Origin: Methylococcaceae bacterium
Lineage (GTDB): Bacteria > Pseudomonadota > Gammaproteobacteria > Methylococcales > Methylomonadaceae
Length of the DNA stretch: 18,879 nt
NCBI GenBank assembly: GCA_005779525.1
Contig: SXIZ01000062.1
Coordinates: 1 to 18,879, forward strand
Reading direction: 5' to 3'
The notes beneath the pieces were generated by a model that searched no databases, was not told where the DNA came from, and was given only the letters and a program-made list of their open reading frames with translations. Shown piece by piece: positions 6,999 to 14,427 of this stretch. Within the stretch, counting starts at the first letter, position 1. Each line of letters starts with the position of its first letter. The position numbers and the translations under genes are program-made.

Positions 6999-8762
6999 TT
7001 AGAAAATACGGGCGTGTAAACGAAAATGTATGCCGGAGTCTTGAATATCTTCATCACCGCGGCCGGCAGTGTTCAGGCTACTTAAAGCGCGGGCCCAATA
7101 GAAATCTGCGTCCAGTTGTTGCCAAGTCCATTGCAGTCCAATGCCCGTAGACATAAGGTTTTTGCTGGATTGTGCGGCTTGTGGGGCAGCGAGTCGATGC
7201 GGGTCAGAAGAAACACCGCCCACATCAAAAAAGGGCACAATATTTAAGCGGTGACCGTCGGTTTCTTGTTCTGTAAATAATGGGTAACGTAACTCAATAG
7301 CTGCGGCATAACCTTCATCGCGCACCAATTCATTTTGGCGATAACCGCGCACGGTATTGATTCCACCTAAAGCAAAGCGCTCCAGTGGTAATAAGGTATT
7401 GCTGGCAAGCTGCAAGTCACCACGTAAAAATAGCTGGGTGCCACGTTCGTCCAATTTGCGTAAATAACGTAATTGCCCCGTCCAACTAAAAAATCGACCA
7501 TCACCTATGCCATTGGGATTCACTGTGGCGCTCAGTAAGTCCGTGCCTGCATTTAATGAGGAGCGCAGTGAAATCACTTGATTAGCATCTCTATCCACAT
7601 AACTTTGAATAAAACGGAACACACTGGTGGTCGCTTTACAATGATCCGCTTCGGGTACAGCATCGATTGTTGGGTTTAGAGTGGGGGTTTTGTAGCCACA
7701 TTCTTCGCCTAAGCTCAAAGATTGATCGCCAATTGTAGAGTTGGTTTGGCGAAACGCAAATTGCCCTTCAACCGAAAGTATACGATTTTGAGTTTTATAC
7801 ACTGGATGACTGATTCCCACGTTTAAATCCATAAAACTACTTTCGATATTAAATTTTTGCCAATGTGAATCAATCACATTAGATAAATTTCCCTGATAGC
7901 CAAGGTTTAAACGGGTATCGTAGGCATTTAACGGCATAGAAAAATAGCCACCAATAGTTTTTGTACCTTCACTGCCGCCCAGATTGACGCGTAAGAAATC
8001 TCCCCAGCCGGTTAAATTGCGAACCAACCCTTCTAAATGCCCCGTATATGAGCCCACAAAAGGCGTCGTAGCATTGTCCATGCCCACATGCAGTTCATAA
8101 GGTTTAGCGCGTTTGACTTCCAAATCTAAAACCGTGTCGCCTGGATTGCTGCCTGGCCGCAGCACTCCATTTACACGTTCAATTAGTGGGTCAGTTAATA
8201 GATTTTGGAAGCGCTCCTGTAAATCTTCGCGTTTAATGCCGTCATCTTCAGCGAGTGTCAGCCGATTTTTGATGTATCCCGGATTGAGTCCTTCATTACC
8301 TTTCACATTAATTTGCGTCAATCGGCTTTCATTAATCTGAAAATGTACGGTGCCGCCTGAGATATGTTGGCTGGGTAGAAGTACGCTAGGATAAATATAG
8401 CCCGCTTGTTTATAAGCTTCTAAGATCTGTAAGCGCAAATTATCTAAATCCACTCGGGTAATGGTTTTGCCGATTAAAGGTGCAACAATTGCCTGTAACT
8501 GTTCTTCACTCAAACTATGACTTCCGTCAAAAACCACCGCTTTTAAGATAAAACCGATACGGCTGTCACTGCTATTTTGGTCAGTTGGCGCTTGCTGTTG
8601 CACATCAGCAGGAGGCAGTGTACGCATAGGTGGTAGCTGGGGCAGTTGGTAATCAGGTTTAGCGGGGATTGCAGCCCCTGCTTCAAATGCAACCGTCGTC
8701 GCCCAGGGTTGCATTGCCAGCAGACCCACTGTACAGCTTAAAAGTTGTTTAGCACGTATCAT
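6999..8762 (-). CDS. Two-partner secretion outer-membrane transporter (TpsB, ShlB/FhaC/HecB family)
   Basis: 587 residues, the usual size for this branch of the Omp85 superfamily. A hydrophobic N-terminus (about 1-25) is a signal peptide and is followed by a Pro/Gln-rich linker (about 33-66). Two POTRA-like domains lie at about 70-145 and 146-218; the first has KAVVFDGSHSLSEEQL and the second INVKGNEGLN. The remainder is a 16-stranded-barrel-type region with the family motif VRGY at 471-474 (GGINTVRGYRQNE) and a terminal phenylalanine, as expected for a BAM substrate. C355 and C375 lie 20 residues apart in what looks like an extracellular loop and may form a disulfide. The start overlaps the tpsA stop as TAATG, with GAGGAG upstream inside the tpsA coding sequence, so translation is coupled. 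It is predicted to export TpsA. Confidence 0.9.
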   Translation of the reverse strand: MIRAKQLLSCTVGLLAMQPWATTVAFEAGAAIPAKPDYQLPQLPPMRTLPPADVQQQAPTDQNSSDSRIGFILKAVVFDGSHSLSEEQLQAIVAPLIGKTITRVDLDNLRLQILEAYKQAGYIYPSVLLPSQHISGGTVHFQINESRLTQINVKGNEGLNPGYIKNRLTLAEDDGIKREDLQERFQNLLTDPLIERVNGVLRPGSNPGDTVLDLEVKRAKPYELHVGMDNATTPFVGSYTGHLEGLVRNLTGWGDFLRVNLGGSEGTKTIGGYFSMPLNAYDTRLNLGYQGNLSNVIDSHWQKFNIESSFMDLNVGISHPVYKTQNRILSVEGQFAFRQTNSTIGDQSLSLGEECGYKTPTLNPTIDAVPEADHCKATTSVFRFIQSYVDRDANQVISLRSSLNAGTDLLSATVNPNGIGDGRFFSWTGQLRYLRKLDERGTQLFLRGDLQLASNTLLPLERFALGGINTVRGYRQNELVRDEGYAAAIELRYPLFTEQETDGHRLNIVPFFDVGGVSSDPHRLAAPQAAQSSKNLMSTGIGLQWTWQQLDADFYWARALSSLNTAGRGDEDIQDSGIHFRLHARIF

Positions 8763-10831
8763 TAGCTATGCTCCTCTGAGCAAAGGTGATTTGGAGTATA
8801 CAAAGCAATGGTCAGTTCGGTATCTGCCGCACTGACAGGGGTTCCAACTAAAGAGTTTTGCAAATAGCGTTGTAAAGGTAAACTGACCGTATCGCTGGCA
8901 TTAGGCGCTAAACCCCCATTGCCCAACTGCACTAACGAGCTGACTTCGGCACCGCGCCCGACGGTGCACGGGTCATCGGCAATGGGGCGATTGCTGGCAA
9001 AAATGGTATCAATCTTATTCAATTGACCTGCTAAGTAGAGCCCCACTTGACTGACGCGGACGCTACCGCTGTTCCCTTGGGGAGCTGCCGCTTGGATAAC
9101 GTTAGTATTGGATTCTTGTTCAAACACATGCGCGACATCTGTGCCCAAAACCAATTGGTCTGAGCTAAACAGCGAGCGTTTTGAAGTGACGGCAACATTA
9201 CCGCCCCTACCATCTTTGGCGGCGCTGTTGGCCTGGATAAAGCCACCATTTAAGATTAAGGTGCTGGTATTGACATTAATATTACCGCCATCTCCACGTA
9301 TCCCAGTTAAATTGGTACCAATAAAACTTTGACGCATTTGGATCGAACTATTGCCATCCGCGGGATCACGGGAAGTTAAGGTGATATTGCCTGCGCGACC
9401 ACTGGAAATTTTGGTACTCACCGAGGTGATCGCACTAAAATTTTGCATGTGGAGATTATTGCTGGCAATCGTTATATCGCCTGCATTGCCCAGTCTACGG
9501 TTAGCAGAACTGGCGATATACGAGTTTCGGGCTAAATCCAGCAGTTCACTTTGGATATTAATATTACCAGCATTCCCATCATGACCAGTAGCAACCGTAA
9601 TCCCGGAGCCTTGATCCATGGAAATTACATTAGCATTTATGTTGATTGCTCCGCCATTACCAGAACTCAATAACTGGCTGGAAATACTCGAAGAATGCGC
9701 CATGCGTAAGACACCATTCAAATTGATATTAATCAGCCCTGATTGTCCGGTGGAGGCAATCGCGGTATCACTCTTGATAAATGAGCCAATTTGATCGATA
9801 TTGCCTGTCGTCGTATTCGGTTGCGAGATTCCGGTTAGGGTTAGATTGCCGCCTCGAATGGCGATTGGTCCAGCGTTCTGACTGCCTCGGGTAGAGGTGC
9901 TAAGGGTGGTAGCATCTAACACCGTATTTTCAGCATCTAAGCTAATTGAGCCACTTTTCTGATCGTCTTGCGCCAAGGCACTGACATACGCGTTTTTAAG
10001 GTTTAAGTTTTTGCTAACTAATTGAATGCTCCCGCCACCGACAGCTGCACCTTGCGCTCCGCTATTGGTTTGATTGACAACCAGCGTAGGGTTTCTAATG
10101 GTGGTGGATGCTGTATGGCTGATGTCAATATTTCCGCGCGCACCGCTGATTTGATTTAAGCCCGTCAGATTTTCCTGCCATTGCCCCGCACCACTATTAC
10201 TTCCGAGTAAAATACGGCCCCCTGGGGTGCTGATATGGCTTTCTTGCAATTTAATATCGCCACCGACGATACTAAAATCTTTACCTGGTTTAAGAACAAT
10301 ATCCGTGGCATCTATAGTGATAGTGGCTTGTTTACCTTGGGTAAATTGATAATCGATTGGCGCGGCCAAAGATAGACTGGATTGACTTTTGGGGTCAGCT
10401 AAAAACTGTCCGCCATCACTAAAACCCAGAGCATTCGCAGCGGTAAAATGTAGCGCACCATTCACATTGAGTGACGCATTTTTACCGATTATCCAGCCCG
10501 CCGGATTAATCAGCCAAAGGTTAGCCGTGCTTGCGCTATTGAGTACCCCGTTGATTTGTGAAACCGATCCCCCGGTTACGCGGGTAAAGATATTGTCTGT
10601 GGCGATCGGCGCCAAAAAATTCGCCGTTTCACCTTGCAGGATATTAAATTGCGAAAAACTATGAAAAATATTGTGTCCTACGGTTTTGCCTAAATCAGGA
10701 CTAATGGTATAAATCGGCCCAGTCACATTTTGTACCGTCCCGGTTAATGAACCATCGGTAACGATTTCTGACCAAACAGAGTGGCTGGGTAGAAAGGCTA
10801 AGGGTATCAGCCAATGCCAGTTGCTTTTCAT
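8762..10831 (-). CDS. Two-partner secretion exoprotein (TpsA) with haemagglutination-activity domain
   Basis: 689 residues from the chosen ATG at 10831, which has AGGA eight to nine bases upstream and begins a signal peptide (MKSNWHWLIPLAFLPSHSVWS). The open frame continues upstream to a TTG at 10882, but that start lacks a signal sequence. Residues about 22-150 form the TPS secretion domain, with LINPAGWIIGKNASL near 107-121 in place of the NPNGI box of FHA. The rest is an imperfect repeat of GxxGxIxI units (GNAGNINIQS, GNAGDITIAS, GRAGNITLTS, GDGGNINVNT, GRGGNVAVTS), typical of a right-handed beta-helix fibre. The C-terminal PCTVGRGAEVSSLVQLGNGG resembles the conserved tail of cyanobacterial-type TpsA proteins; a second Cys lies near the end. 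It is small for an adhesin and has no recognisable C-terminal toxin domain. TpsB follows directly. Confidence 0.87.
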   Translation of the reverse strand: MKSNWHWLIPLAFLPSHSVWSEIVTDGSLTGTVQNVTGPIYTISPDLGKTVGHNIFHSFSQFNILQGETANFLAPIATDNIFTRVTGGSVSQINGVLNSASTANLWLINPAGWIIGKNASLNVNGALHFTAANALGFSDGGQFLADPKSQSSLSLAAPIDYQFTQGKQATITIDATDIVLKPGKDFSIVGGDIKLQESHISTPGGRILLGSNSGAGQWQENLTGLNQISGARGNIDISHTASTTIRNPTLVVNQTNSGAQGAAVGGGSIQLVSKNLNLKNAYVSALAQDDQKSGSISLDAENTVLDATTLSTSTRGSQNAGPIAIRGGNLTLTGISQPNTTTGNIDQIGSFIKSDTAIASTGQSGLININLNGVLRMAHSSSISSQLLSSGNGGAININANVISMDQGSGITVATGHDGNAGNINIQSELLDLARNSYIASSANRRLGNAGDITIASNNLHMQNFSAITSVSTKISSGRAGNITLTSRDPADGNSSIQMRQSFIGTNLTGIRGDGGNINVNTSTLILNGGFIQANSAAKDGRGGNVAVTSKRSLFSSDQLVLGTDVAHVFEQESNTNVIQAAAPQGNSGSVRVSQVGLYLAGQLNKIDTIFASNRPIADDPCTVGRGAEVSSLVQLGNGGLAPNASDTVSLPLQRYLQNSLVGTPVSAADTELTIALYTPNHLCSEEHS

Positions 10832-10940
10832 AGTAGTATCCTCAAGAATCATATTGGCTGCAACATATTGAGCAATGTTCAACCAGGGTAACTGGGTAGT
10901 ATGGGATCATACGGTAAAAATCTATCGTGCTTAGCACCCA

Positions 10941-10970
10941 ATTGTATTTTATTGGTCTCGACATTTGCAA
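10941..10970 (-). promoter_or_regulatory. Probable promoter of the tpsA-tpsB-CHAT operon
   Basis: On the minus strand TTGCAA (10970-10965) and TACAAT (10946-10941) are separated by 18 bases, matching sigma-70 consensus at four and five of six positions. It lies about 110 bases upstream of the tpsA ATG. Immediately downstream, where transcription would start, is the dyad GTGCT-T-AGCAC (10927-10937), and further on GTATG-GGAT-CATAC. Either could be a regulator site or a 5' stem-loop. Confidence 0.45.
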
Positions 10971-11119
10971 ATAACATGGCTACATTACGAGTCCGTTGAG
11001 TAGCAGGCCTAATCAACCCTATTGAATATCAAAACTACCTTGCAAACATCACCAGAGCTGCTCAATTTCAAACAGCAGGTTTCTCCAAATTGTGCTCGTT
11101 TCCGGTTTAATACTTAATG

Positions 11120-12178
11120 CTAATTCAACTCCACGACCACAGGGGGCGTGTTCAGTGCATAGATATTATTACCTTTGCCAAGTAATTGAATGCTATACAC
11201 TTGACCATTAAAAAATACATAAGGCACATTGGCTAAACTGGAGGTAAAGTCAAAATATGCCGGAGCGCTATATAACTTCTGGGCTAATGGAGTCACTTTG
11301 AGTAATTTGAAATTACCATCCGCCTGAATTTGCAAAACAGCTTCCAGACCTTGATCGCCAATACGAATATCTTTTACTAGTAAGATACCCGTGGTTGCGT
11401 CAAATTCACTGACGACTTGCTCCGGTGTTGGAGCTTTAGGCGCAGGCTGGCTGCCGCAGCCTGCGCGCGGCATGAGTTTAAATTCCAAGGGTATTTCTAT
11501 AGGTTCGTCTATTAAACGTAATTCTGAAAAAGTTAATTTTTGTTCGACATAACCGTCTTGACTGGCGGTAAAGGTGTAACTGCCTGGGAGCACGGTCACC
11601 CCAAATTCTCCTTTTTTCGTCGTTAGGACTTGCTCGCCTGAAGAACTCAAAACTAAAGCACTGTTTACGCCCTTGCCAGTACATTGATCTAGTACCAAGC
11701 CGTTGACATAATTTAAACTTGCGAATGGTTCAAAAACCGTTAAGGTGTAGGTTGACGCTGAATTAAATTTACGCACCTCATTCGTGATTTTTAGATAATA
11801 CAGTCCGCTGCGCGTAGGTCGAAATTCAATTGTTTCACCTGCCCCAGCAAAATTAAAATCAAATTTAGCTAAAGTTTCTTCGCCTTGTGCATTGAAGATG
11901 GTAATCGCTGGATTGGCGGCTTTAGCAATGGATTTGTCTGGAATTACAATGTTGTAAATCCGTCCTTCAAACCCATAAAACACAAACCAATCTTCGTCAC
12001 CCAAGTAATCAAATTTGGCGTTGATACCCGCACTGTCGACTAAAATGATTTGAGCGTCTTTCAGCGTACTATTGGGCTCAATTTCTAGGCTCTTCGCTGC
12101 CATTAACACGCTGGAGTTAAATGCTATGACGCAAAATAAGAGAGATTTTAAGGTAGCAAATCGCATTTTCAGAACCAT
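11120..12178 (-). CDS. Exported PPC-domain and carboxypeptidase-regulatory-like protein, function unknown
   Basis: About 352 residues. A signal peptide (about 5-27, RFATLKSLLFCVIAF then SSVLMAA) is followed by a PPC-like beta-sandwich at about 31-149 (EIEPNSTLKDA, GDEDWFVF, SGLYYLKITNE, STYTLTVF), common at the C-termini of secreted peptidases and in surface proteins. A carboxypeptidase-regulatory-like or CNA-B-like domain follows at about 156-236 (VNGLVLDQCTGKGV, LPGSYTFTASQDGY). A short Pro linker (PAPKAPTPEQ) leads to a C-terminal beta-rich module starting EFDATTGILLVKDI. No catalytic residues are recognisable, so an adhesive or scaffolding role is an inference. The start is uncertain: GTG 12190, ATG 12178 and ATG 12166 are all in frame and none has a good ribosome-binding site. 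It is upstream of tpsA on the same strand, about 290 bases away. Confidence 0.72.
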   Translation of the reverse strand: MVLKMRFATLKSLLFCVIAFNSSVLMAAKSLEIEPNSTLKDAQIILVDSAGINAKFDYLGDEDWFVFYGFEGRIYNIVIPDKSIAKAANPAITIFNAQGEETLAKFDFNFAGAGETIEFRPTRSGLYYLKITNEVRKFNSASTYTLTVFEPFASLNYVNGLVLDQCTGKGVNSALVLSSSGEQVLTTKKGEFGVTVLPGSYTFTASQDGYVEQKLTFSELRLIDEPIEIPLEFKLMPRAGCGSQPAPKAPTPEQVVSEFDATTGILLVKDIRIGDQGLEAVLQIQADGNFKLLKVTPLAQKLYSAPAYFDFTSSLANVPYVFFNGQVYSIQLLGKGNNIYALNTPPVVVELN

Positions 12179-12199
12179 GGGTAACAACACTTAGCTGGG

Positions 12200-12228
12200 G
12201 TTATGCATATCTTGCAGGATATACTCAA
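12200..12228 (-). promoter_or_regulatory. Possible promoter of the PPC-domain gene (weak)
   Basis: TTGAGT (12228-12223) and CATAAC (12205-12200) on the minus strand, 17 bases apart, each match consensus at four of six. Transcription would start close to 12193, leaving almost no leader before the candidate start codons; this would favour the ATGs at 12178 or 12166. Confidence 0.22.
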
Positions 12229-12259
12229 GGCGATAATTGGATGATGGCCAAGCCTTTAG

Positions 12260-12290
12260 GTAAACCCTCGGGCAGGCTTCGAGGGTTTAC
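12260..12290. repeat. Perfect 11-bp inverted repeat upstream of the PPC-domain gene
   Basis: GTAAACCCTCG (12260-12270) pairs perfectly with CGAGGGTTTAC (12280-12290) around a nine-base loop. There is no T run on either side, so it is a poor intrinsic terminator. It is preceded by TTTAGGTAA, exactly as in the hairpin at 4653-4682, and the stems differ at positions where both arms change together. Loop bases AGGCTT (12274-12279) are complementary to AAGCCT at 12250-12255, giving a competing or pseudoknot pairing. Confidence 0.6.
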
Positions 12291-12370
12291 ACAAGATTGG
12301 TAATCAAGACTACAGGCTGATAAATAAGCCACAACTACTGCCGAACTCAGAGCATCATTTATGAGTACGC

Positions 12371-12400
12371 AAAGAGGAACAGGGTTAGCCGTTCCTCTTT
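12371..12400 (-). terminator. Terminator of the ompA-like gene
   Basis: AAAGAGGAAC (12371-12380) and GTTCCTCTTT (12391-12400) form a perfect ten-pair stem, with an inner GG/CC able to pair across the ten-base loop. It begins 15 bases past the stop codon of the OmpA-like gene, and on the minus strand the stem ends in TTT. This is the usual position and form of an intrinsic terminator, although the T tract is short. Confidence 0.65.
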
Positions 12401-12415
12401 GATTGCGAATGCAAT

Positions 12416-13039
12416 TTAGTTAGCGCTGTAGAACTGTACTCGACGATTGGCTTCATCTTCTGGCGCATGTCCAGGTAAGGGTTTAGTTTCTCCTAAACCA
12501 TGTGCAGTCAGTCTGGAAGAGGCAATATTGAATTCTTTATTCAAATAGCGACTCACAGCTTCGGCGCGACGTTGTGAGAGTTGTTGATTGTAGTTAGCTG
12601 CACCAGCTGCATCGGTGTGGCCTTCAATAATAATGCGCTTGTCGGCAAATTCATTCATGCTGAGCATTTTGCCAATTTCAATCAAAAACGGAATAGATTC
12701 AGTCAAAATCTCATCGGAGTTTTGCGCAAATTTTATCGGTAGGCCTATGCTCGCCAATTCAGTTTTCGCAGAGTTAGCAATCGCTGTTGGATTAGAAACT
12801 TCAGGCGCTACTTTTTTGGCAAAGCCGATAGAGCGCATTTTGATACCCGTGGGTGCTGGTTCTTCGGTAGCCGCAGTCGCTGAAGAGCCACCAAATAATA
12901 ATTTGCCCATTTCCGCGGCGCTTGGGGGTTGGTCATATAGCTTTACGTCCTCAGCTTGCACAGGTTGCATATTCAGTGCGCATAACAAAACGCTACTACT
13001 TAAAGCATAAGGAATTGATTTTAAAAATGTTGCTTTCAT
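12416..13039 (-). CDS. OmpA-family peptidoglycan-binding protein
   Basis: 207 residues. A signal peptide is likely cut after VQA (27-29). Residues 30-95 are a low-complexity region containing PPSAAEMGKLLFG, which recurs near the N-terminus of many small proteobacterial OmpA-like proteins. The OmpA C-terminal-like domain (about 100-207) shows IIIEGHTDAAG (136-146), LSQRRAEAV (154-162), the GLGETKPL turn and NRRVQF (198-203). These are the residues that hold diaminopimelate of peptidoglycan. No transmembrane barrel is present, so it should be a soluble periplasmic or surface protein bound to the cell wall. The ribosome-binding site AGAGG lies eight bases before the ATG. A terminator follows, so it is probably transcribed separately from the downstream PPC and TPS genes, though the order suggests a functional link. 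Confidence 0.85.
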   Translation of the reverse strand: MKATFLKSIPYALSSSVLLCALNMQPVQAEDVKLYDQPPSAAEMGKLLFGGSSATAATEEPAPTGIKMRSIGFAKKVAPEVSNPTAIANSAKTELASIGLPIKFAQNSDEILTESIPFLIEIGKMLSMNEFADKRIIIEGHTDAAGAANYNQQLSQRRAEAVSRYLNKEFNIASSRLTAHGLGETKPLPGHAPEDEANRRVQFYSAN

Positions 13040-13660
13040 GGGGTAAACCTCTTGGATAATATGAATAAATTGGTTAAATATCTTCTTTGTTGTTATTTGG
13101 TGTATTTTTCAAACCCCAATCCAATATTTCTCAGGGGAAGTAAATACTTTATTATCAGTTATTGACACAATTACCATAGTCTAATCGCATATATTAATCC
13201 TTTGTATCGCTAAAACAATGGCAAAGCAGAAATAAATCAAATTTGCGCTGTTTGCGAAAATTAAAATCTGGCAGCTAAGCAGCGTGATGAAAGATTTATG
13301 CGTAACTGGTCTTGCAACTTGAGAAATAGTGTAATAGAGAAAAAATTATAATTCAGTGATTTATTAACCTTAAATTTGTGAAGCATTGCATTTATGAAGG
13401 TGATCTGTTTCAAGGGTAGTGCCTAAATCGAAAGAGTTAGGGTTGGTAAGTTTTTGATAGGGAAGCAAGTTGCAGAGTGTGAGTAGTTGACTTTTTTATC
13501 CGAAAGCAATGCCTCAAATTTGCTCAAATAGTAGCTGATTTTTGTTGCTGGGCATCCTAGCCCTTGGGCGATTCCTGAAAAACACGTATACGCTGGTGAC
13601 ATATAAAAAAGTCGTTGAGCTGAACGGGCGATAGCAAACGAAGATTAAATAGTTGGTGCT
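13040..13660. other. Gene-free AT-rich stretch between the DUF2062 and OmpA-like genes
   Basis: No open frame with coding character and no RNA gene is recognised. The part next to 13040 must hold the promoter of the OmpA-like gene; possible elements on the minus strand are near-matches only. The part next to 13660 holds the 3' end of the DUF2062 transcript; GGGCATCCTAGCCC near 13553-13566 is a short hairpin with no T run. Confidence 0.5.
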
Positions 13661-14215
13661 TTAGTCATCGTAATGAGTTTTATAATTAACCTCATTTTGC
13701 GGTTCGCGAGCTTCTTGTCGGCGACGCCACTTGTTTTTGACATGCGCGCGCCAAAACCAATGGCTTGCTAAATAGCCGATCACTGCCGAAATACAGCCTA
13801 TCAAAAAACAACCGAGTAAAAACGGATGTAAAACCTCGCCCATCCCGGAAAAGACACTCTCTATTGTAAATTCAAACTCGGTAGTGGGTGGGGGCAGGTT
13901 GAGAACATACGCGCCCACATGGTAAGCAAAATAAAATAATGGTGGCATGGTGATGGGATTGGTTAACCAGACTAAAGCCACCGCAATCGGTAAATTGCCG
14001 CGAAGATAAAACGCCCCCAGTGCTGCCAAAGCCATTTGTCCCGGTACGGGCACCCAGGCAAAAAATAAGCCCACCGCAAAAGCCATCGCCACACTTCGTC
14101 GCGTTAAATGCCAGAGATTTGGAGTGTGTAAGCGTTCACCTAAAAATTGGAGATTTTTATGCCCTTTGAGTTTTTCAGGGTCGGGCAGGTATTTTTTGAA
14201 CAGTTCTTTGGGCAT
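13661..14215 (-). CDS. DUF2062 family inner-membrane protein
   Basis: 184 residues. The family signature is clear: RRSVAMAFAVGLFFAWVPVPGQM (about 40-62) followed by LVWLTNPITMPPLFYFAYHVGAY (about 82-104), then a hydrophobic hairpin at about 128-153. A basic, charged C-terminal tail follows (KNKWRRRQEAREPQNE). The Asn-Pro in WLTNPITMPP is a hallmark of DUF2062. The biochemical role of the family is not established. The start has AGGA nine bases upstream. It is 210 bases from the upstream lyase gene, so it may have its own promoter. Confidence 0.85.
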   Translation of the reverse strand: MPKELFKKYLPDPEKLKGHKNLQFLGERLHTPNLWHLTRRSVAMAFAVGLFFAWVPVPGQMALAALGAFYLRGNLPIAVALVWLTNPITMPPLFYFAYHVGAYVLNLPPPTTEFEFTIESVFSGMGEVLHPFLLGCFLIGCISAVIGYLASHWFWRAHVKNKWRRRQEAREPQNEVNYKTHYDD

Positions 14216-14427
14216 AATCAGACATCCTGTGGCGTTATTATTATTTGGGCTAGTCAGCTGGGGTGTTACGCTTAAAAGTATTGCCAGCCAGCCTTATAGG
14301 CTGCAGTGGGGTGTAAGCCGTAAACCTTTTACAATGCATGCTGTGAGAGGAGTGTCTGCGATTAGGTTTAGCTGTACTTGCGAGCTTCAGGCTTCAATAA
14401 TTTCGGGCGTATTCCTCGCTCGTTAGT

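Noticed and set aside
8762..10831. TpsA as a contact-dependent inhibition (CdiA-type) toxin with immunity gene
   Set aside because: The protein is short, has no VENN-type region or recognisable C-terminal toxin, and no small immunity gene follows.
12615..13010. 131-codon plus-strand open frame
   Set aside because: Antisense to the OmpA-like gene, which has a signal peptide, ribosome-binding site and conserved domain.
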